8,147 nt of DNA, from positions 1 to 8,147 of the forward strand of contig JAJYGB010000252.1 of the NCBI GenBank assembly GCA_021785235.1. Direction: 5' to 3'. The DNA comes from Bacteroidota bacterium. GTDB lineage: Bacteria > Bacteroidota > Kryptoniia > Kryptoniales > JAKASW01. The translations under genes were made by a program, and so were the position numbers. The notes under the pieces are model-generated. The model made no database searches. It worked only from the letters and a program-made list of their open reading frames with translations, and had not been told where the DNA came from. Shown piece after piece: positions 5,722-8,147 of this stretch (the stretch's first letter is position 1; every line of letters starts with the position of its first letter).

Positions 5722-6798
5722 TTAAAAAATGTCGTCGAACAAATTCTCGAACCAGCTCTCGACATTTCTGTATGTATGCCTGTAATTCCTGGTTCGGTAG
5801 TGCTGCCTTGTGACTATCCCGACAGGCCCCTCATATATTCCGCCTCCCTGCCAGCAGTCGTAGACGCGTACCGCGAGCACGTTCTTCCCGTCGAAACGCA
5901 TCAACCCGTCGGGGATCATATAAGCCCGCATCTGTGCATATTCGTCCGAATTGTTGTACGTCATCTTGTATTTCGGCATCGACCCGGTCCTTCCGATTCG
6001 CGTTCCGTTCAGGTAGACCTCGTCGAAGTCATCTATCTTTCCGACGAGCATTATCAAATTATCTTCTTTGTATTCTCTCGGAACGCTGAATGTCACGCGA
6101 TACCAGGCATACCCGTCGTATCCCTTGAATCCCTGTGTCTCCCAGAGTGCCGGGACGCGAATTTCTTTCCAGTCCCGGTCGTTGAACCCGGCCTCCTTCC
6201 AATCCATGTCGTCGCCGGTTCTGAACTTCCATGTCATGGGAAGTGCTATGTCGGGATCGACAAAGTAGCGGCGCTCATAGAATCCGACTCGCCCGTCGAC
6301 TATACCGCCCCCGCCGTGATCATCGTAAACCCGAACGGCGATGACATTGTCCCCGTCCGGATTGAGGACCGCATAGGGAATCGGGTATTCTCGCGAGGCG
6401 TTGTAAGCGGTCTCGAAGTCTGGAGGAAACGATCCCGTTCCCCCTATGAATTGACCGTTCAGGTACACCTCGTCGACGTCGTCAATCATACCGAGTTCGA
6501 GAAGTACGTCCCTTGTTCGCCAACTGTCGGAGGATTTAAAATGCTTCCTGTACCACGCATACCCATCGTATCCGGGGTAGCCCTCGTCTTCCCATTGTGC
6601 GGGGACGTAGATAGTGGACCACTCGCCGTCGTCGAACTTCGGGTCAGAGTATTTGGGATTATCTCCCAGATTGAACTTCCAATTCCCCCGCAAATTGAGA
6701 AGCCTGTGTGTATCAGCAGCCTGCAAGGGCCCTGATGGGAATGCAGCCAATAAAATAAACGTGGCCGCTAACAAACCGAAAGATTTACTCGTTCTCAT
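5722..6798 (-). CDS. Secreted protein with two tandem GH2-type sugar-binding (jelly-roll) domains
   Basis: The 358-residue protein begins with a clear signal peptide: basic start, hydrophobic core LLAATFILLAAF, and probable cleavage after PLQA near residue 27. Two repeats of about 145 residues follow. Repeat 1 (about 34-180) has W40, PAQWE, GYDGYAWYRK, DEVYLNGQFIG and NVIAVRVYDD. Repeat 2 (about 183-330) has W190, PALWE, GYDGYAWYR, DEVYLNGTRIG and NVLAVRVYD. These are the motifs of the N-terminal sugar-binding domain of family 2 glycoside hydrolases. There is no catalytic barrel, so it is probably an extracytoplasmic glycan-binding protein or an accessory subunit. The ATG has GGAGG 7 nt upstream (6806-6810). 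The GH67 remnant follows at once, which suggests a former xylan-related cluster. The C-terminal 30 residues are rich in Arg, His and aromatics and match nothing I know. Confidence 0.85.
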   Translation of the reverse strand: MRTSKSFGLLAATFILLAAFPSGPLQAADTHRLLNLRGNWKFNLGDNPKYSDPKFDDGEWSTIYVPAQWEDEGYPGYDGYAWYRKHFKSSDSWRTRDVLLELGMIDDVDEVYLNGQFIGGTGSFPPDFETAYNASREYPIPYAVLNPDGDNVIAVRVYDDHGGGGIVDGRVGFYERRYFVDPDIALPMTWKFRTGDDMDWKEAGFNDRDWKEIRVPALWETQGFKGYDGYAWYRVTFSVPREYKEDNLIMLVGKIDDFDEVYLNGTRIGRTGSMPKYKMTYNNSDEYAQMRAYMIPDGLMRFDGKNVLAVRVYDCWQGGGIYEGPVGIVTRQHYRTRNYRHTYRNVESWFENLFDDIF

Positions 6799-7082
6799 TT
6801 TTCAGCCTCCACGACAATTCATACCGGTGAGAAGAACCGATTTCGCGACATTTGCTCGGCGTCGACTGCAATCACATAAGCGGTAGGATTATTTTCCACC
6901 AAACCACCGCCCGAAGCACATTTTCGCCATCGCATGATTTTCGTGAGCCTACGCCGGCGGGGCAAAATTGTTTCCCCCTGAACCACACTCCCAGCCCCGG
7001 CAGTCATAAGGAAAGCCGAAGGCCGGAAGATTAAATGAAATTGCGCACCGTCACCGATTCCGGCGATTCTCTTTCCTGCGGT
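6799..7082. other. 284-bp intergenic region, nothing recognised
   Basis: Between the alpha/beta hydrolase stop and the GH2-like start I see no gene, RNA or convincing promoter beyond the GGAGG ribosome binding site at 6806-6810. A 62-codon minus-strand frame (6819-7007) has a composition unlike its neighbours and no protein-like motif. This gap is the likely place for a promoter of the GH2-like gene. Confidence 0.5.
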
Positions 7083-8147
7083 CTACCGACCCTTACTCCT
7101 CGTCTCCTTCAATATCCACTTCGTGATGACTTCCAGCGCTCTCGGCGAAATCGACTCCTTTATACTGCCGTATTCCAATGGCGAACCCGTTTTGGCATCC
7201 TGAAACAGATGGTTAAGGCCTGAAATTTCGACAACATTGAAGTCTTTGTTGCCGCCGCTCTTCAGTGCCTTCTCGACCGCAGGCATGTTCTCCGCCGGCG
7301 GCACCTGCAGGTCTTTGCTCCCCCACACCGCGAGCACCGGGCATTTCAATTTCCTCAGCGCCGGCACCGGGTCATACGCGAGGAACGACCTGTACCATGG
7401 CGAAAGCAGCTGACTGATATTCGCGTCAGCTTCGGCGGATGCCTGCTTGAGTTCGGTTTCCAATACCTGCCTCAGGCTCGCCGCGGCCTTCGACGAGTCC
7501 TTCTCCGCCAGGACGATGTTGAGAAGTTTCTTTTCAACCGCCAGCGAAGCATTTACGGAACTGTCGCTTACTCCCGACGCTCTATCGATGGCGGCAAGCT
7601 GACTCAATATTATCTTGTACCCGGGAACACCCGACCCTCCTAGAAGGACGACGAAGGCTACGTTCCGCGATTTGTCCGCGACTATCGGCGCAATTATCCC
7701 GCCTTCGCTGTGCCCGACCAGGCCGACTTTCCTGTGGTTAACCTGTTTCACTGTGAGAAGGTAATTTACTCCCGCCAAAGCGTCAGATGCGAAATCCATT
7801 GTAGTCGCCGCGGCGTAGTCGCCCGTCGATTTTCCTATTCCCCGCTTGTCGACCCTGAGCACAGCTATTCCGTGTCGTGTGAGGTAATCGGCGAGGACAA
7901 GAAATATCTTGTGTCCGAATATCGCCTCGTCCCGGTCATGCGGTCCCGACCCCGGAATAAGCAGGACTGCCGGAAATGTTCCCTTCAAATCCGGTATCGT
8001 TAGAGTCCCCGCCAGGGTGACGTTCGCTTCCTTGTTCTCGAACGTAACGTCTTTTGAAATATATGGCGCACCCTTCAGACTGTCGGACGGGCTCGCTCCG
8101 CCGCTGCCGGATTCTTTAGAGGTTTCAACGTGCGGGGCGAAGAAGAG
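7083..8147 (-). CDS. Alpha/beta hydrolase (esterase-type), 5' end beyond window
   Basis: The frame is open from the window edge to TAG at 7083-7085, giving 354 visible residues. It is a serine hydrolase of the alpha/beta fold. The visible part starts with a Gly/Ser-rich stretch, then ISKDVTFEN and TLAGTLTIP, the strands that precede the hydrolase domain in this family. PAVLLIPGSGPHDRDE forms the oxyanion region and VLRVDKRGIGKSTGD follows. The nucleophile Ser is in GHSEGG (codon 7707-7709), the acid Asp in VWGSKDLQVPP (7311-7313) and the His in GLNHLF (7209-7211). A cap of mostly helical residues separates nucleophile and acid. A TTG at 7988 could look like a start but cuts off conserved strands, so the real start is upstream of the window. 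Substrate unknown; an ester of a carbohydrate or small molecule is plausible. Confidence 0.9.
   Translation of the reverse strand, partial: LFFAPHVETSKESGSGGASPSDSLKGAPYISKDVTFENKEANVTLAGTLTIPDLKGTFPAVLLIPGSGPHDRDEAIFGHKIFLVLADYLTRHGIAVLRVDKRGIGKSTGDYAAATTMDFASDALAGVNYLLTVKQVNHRKVGLVGHSEGGIIAPIVADKSRNVAFVVLLGGSGVPGYKIILSQLAAIDRASGVSDSSVNASLAVEKKLLNIVLAEKDSSKAAASLRQVLETELKQASAEADANISQLLSPWYRSFLAYDPVPALRKLKCPVLAVWGSKDLQVPPAENMPAVEKALKSGGNKDFNVVEISGLNHLFQDAKTGSPLEYGSIKESISPRALEVITKWILKETRSKGR

Noticed and set aside
5776..6735. 319-codon plus-strand frame
   Set aside because: It lies antisense to the GH2-like gene, whose signal peptide and repeats leave no doubt about the coding strand.
6990..7050. 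Terminator behind the alpha/beta hydrolase
   Set aside because: The GC-rich patch near 7012-7025 forms only a 3-bp stem and has no U run.

Overview
The window is 8,147 bp of a moderately GC-rich bacterial chromosome. Every gene I can support lies on the minus strand, so the biological order runs from high to low coordinates. Several genes have a good GGAGG-type ribosome binding site and one starts with GTG. The mix of genes (a secreted GH2-like lectin, a GH67 alpha-glucuronidase remnant, an agmatine pathway and a four-helix-bundle 'intervening sequence' protein) would suit an environmental bacterium of the Bacteroidota/Ignavibacteria type. That placement is inference and is weak.

Carbohydrate side (8147 to 4890): an esterase-type alpha/beta hydrolase, cut by the window edge at its 5' end; a secreted protein built from two tandem GH2-type sugar-binding jelly-roll domains with no catalytic domain; and directly behind it an open frame that carries only the C-terminal domain of a GH67 alpha-glucuronidase. 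The GH67 frame lacks the catalytic barrel and has no convincing start, so it is most likely a truncated pseudogene.

Middle (4861 to 2148): an SRPBCC/START-like protein, a group II PLP-dependent amino-acid decarboxylase with an unusual basic N-terminal tail, and, 15 bp behind it, a beta-carbonic anhydrase. A CO2-producing enzyme paired with a CO2-hydrating one is a plausible functional unit.

Polyamine side (1915 to 1): N-carbamoylputrescine amidase (aguB) and the first 151 codons of agmatine deiminase (aguA), which together turn agmatine into putrescine. Between them sits a four-helix-bundle (23S rRNA intervening-sequence-protein family) gene. It is interrupted by one in-frame amber codon and flanked by imperfect inverted repeats made of 7-bp GTCAAAA units. 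This looks like a small mobile or IVS-like unit inserted into an agu operon; the repeat supplies the last codons of aguB. The aguA leader holds two strong hairpins and a nine-codon reading frame with a perfect Shine-Dalgarno sequence and two adjacent Arg codons.

I see no complete novel defence or mobile system. The most unusual parts are the inverted-repeat-bounded four-helix-bundle unit, the aguA leader, the 10-bp-periodic CTCTGTG repeat between the carbonic anhydrase gene and aguB, and the headless GH67 frame.
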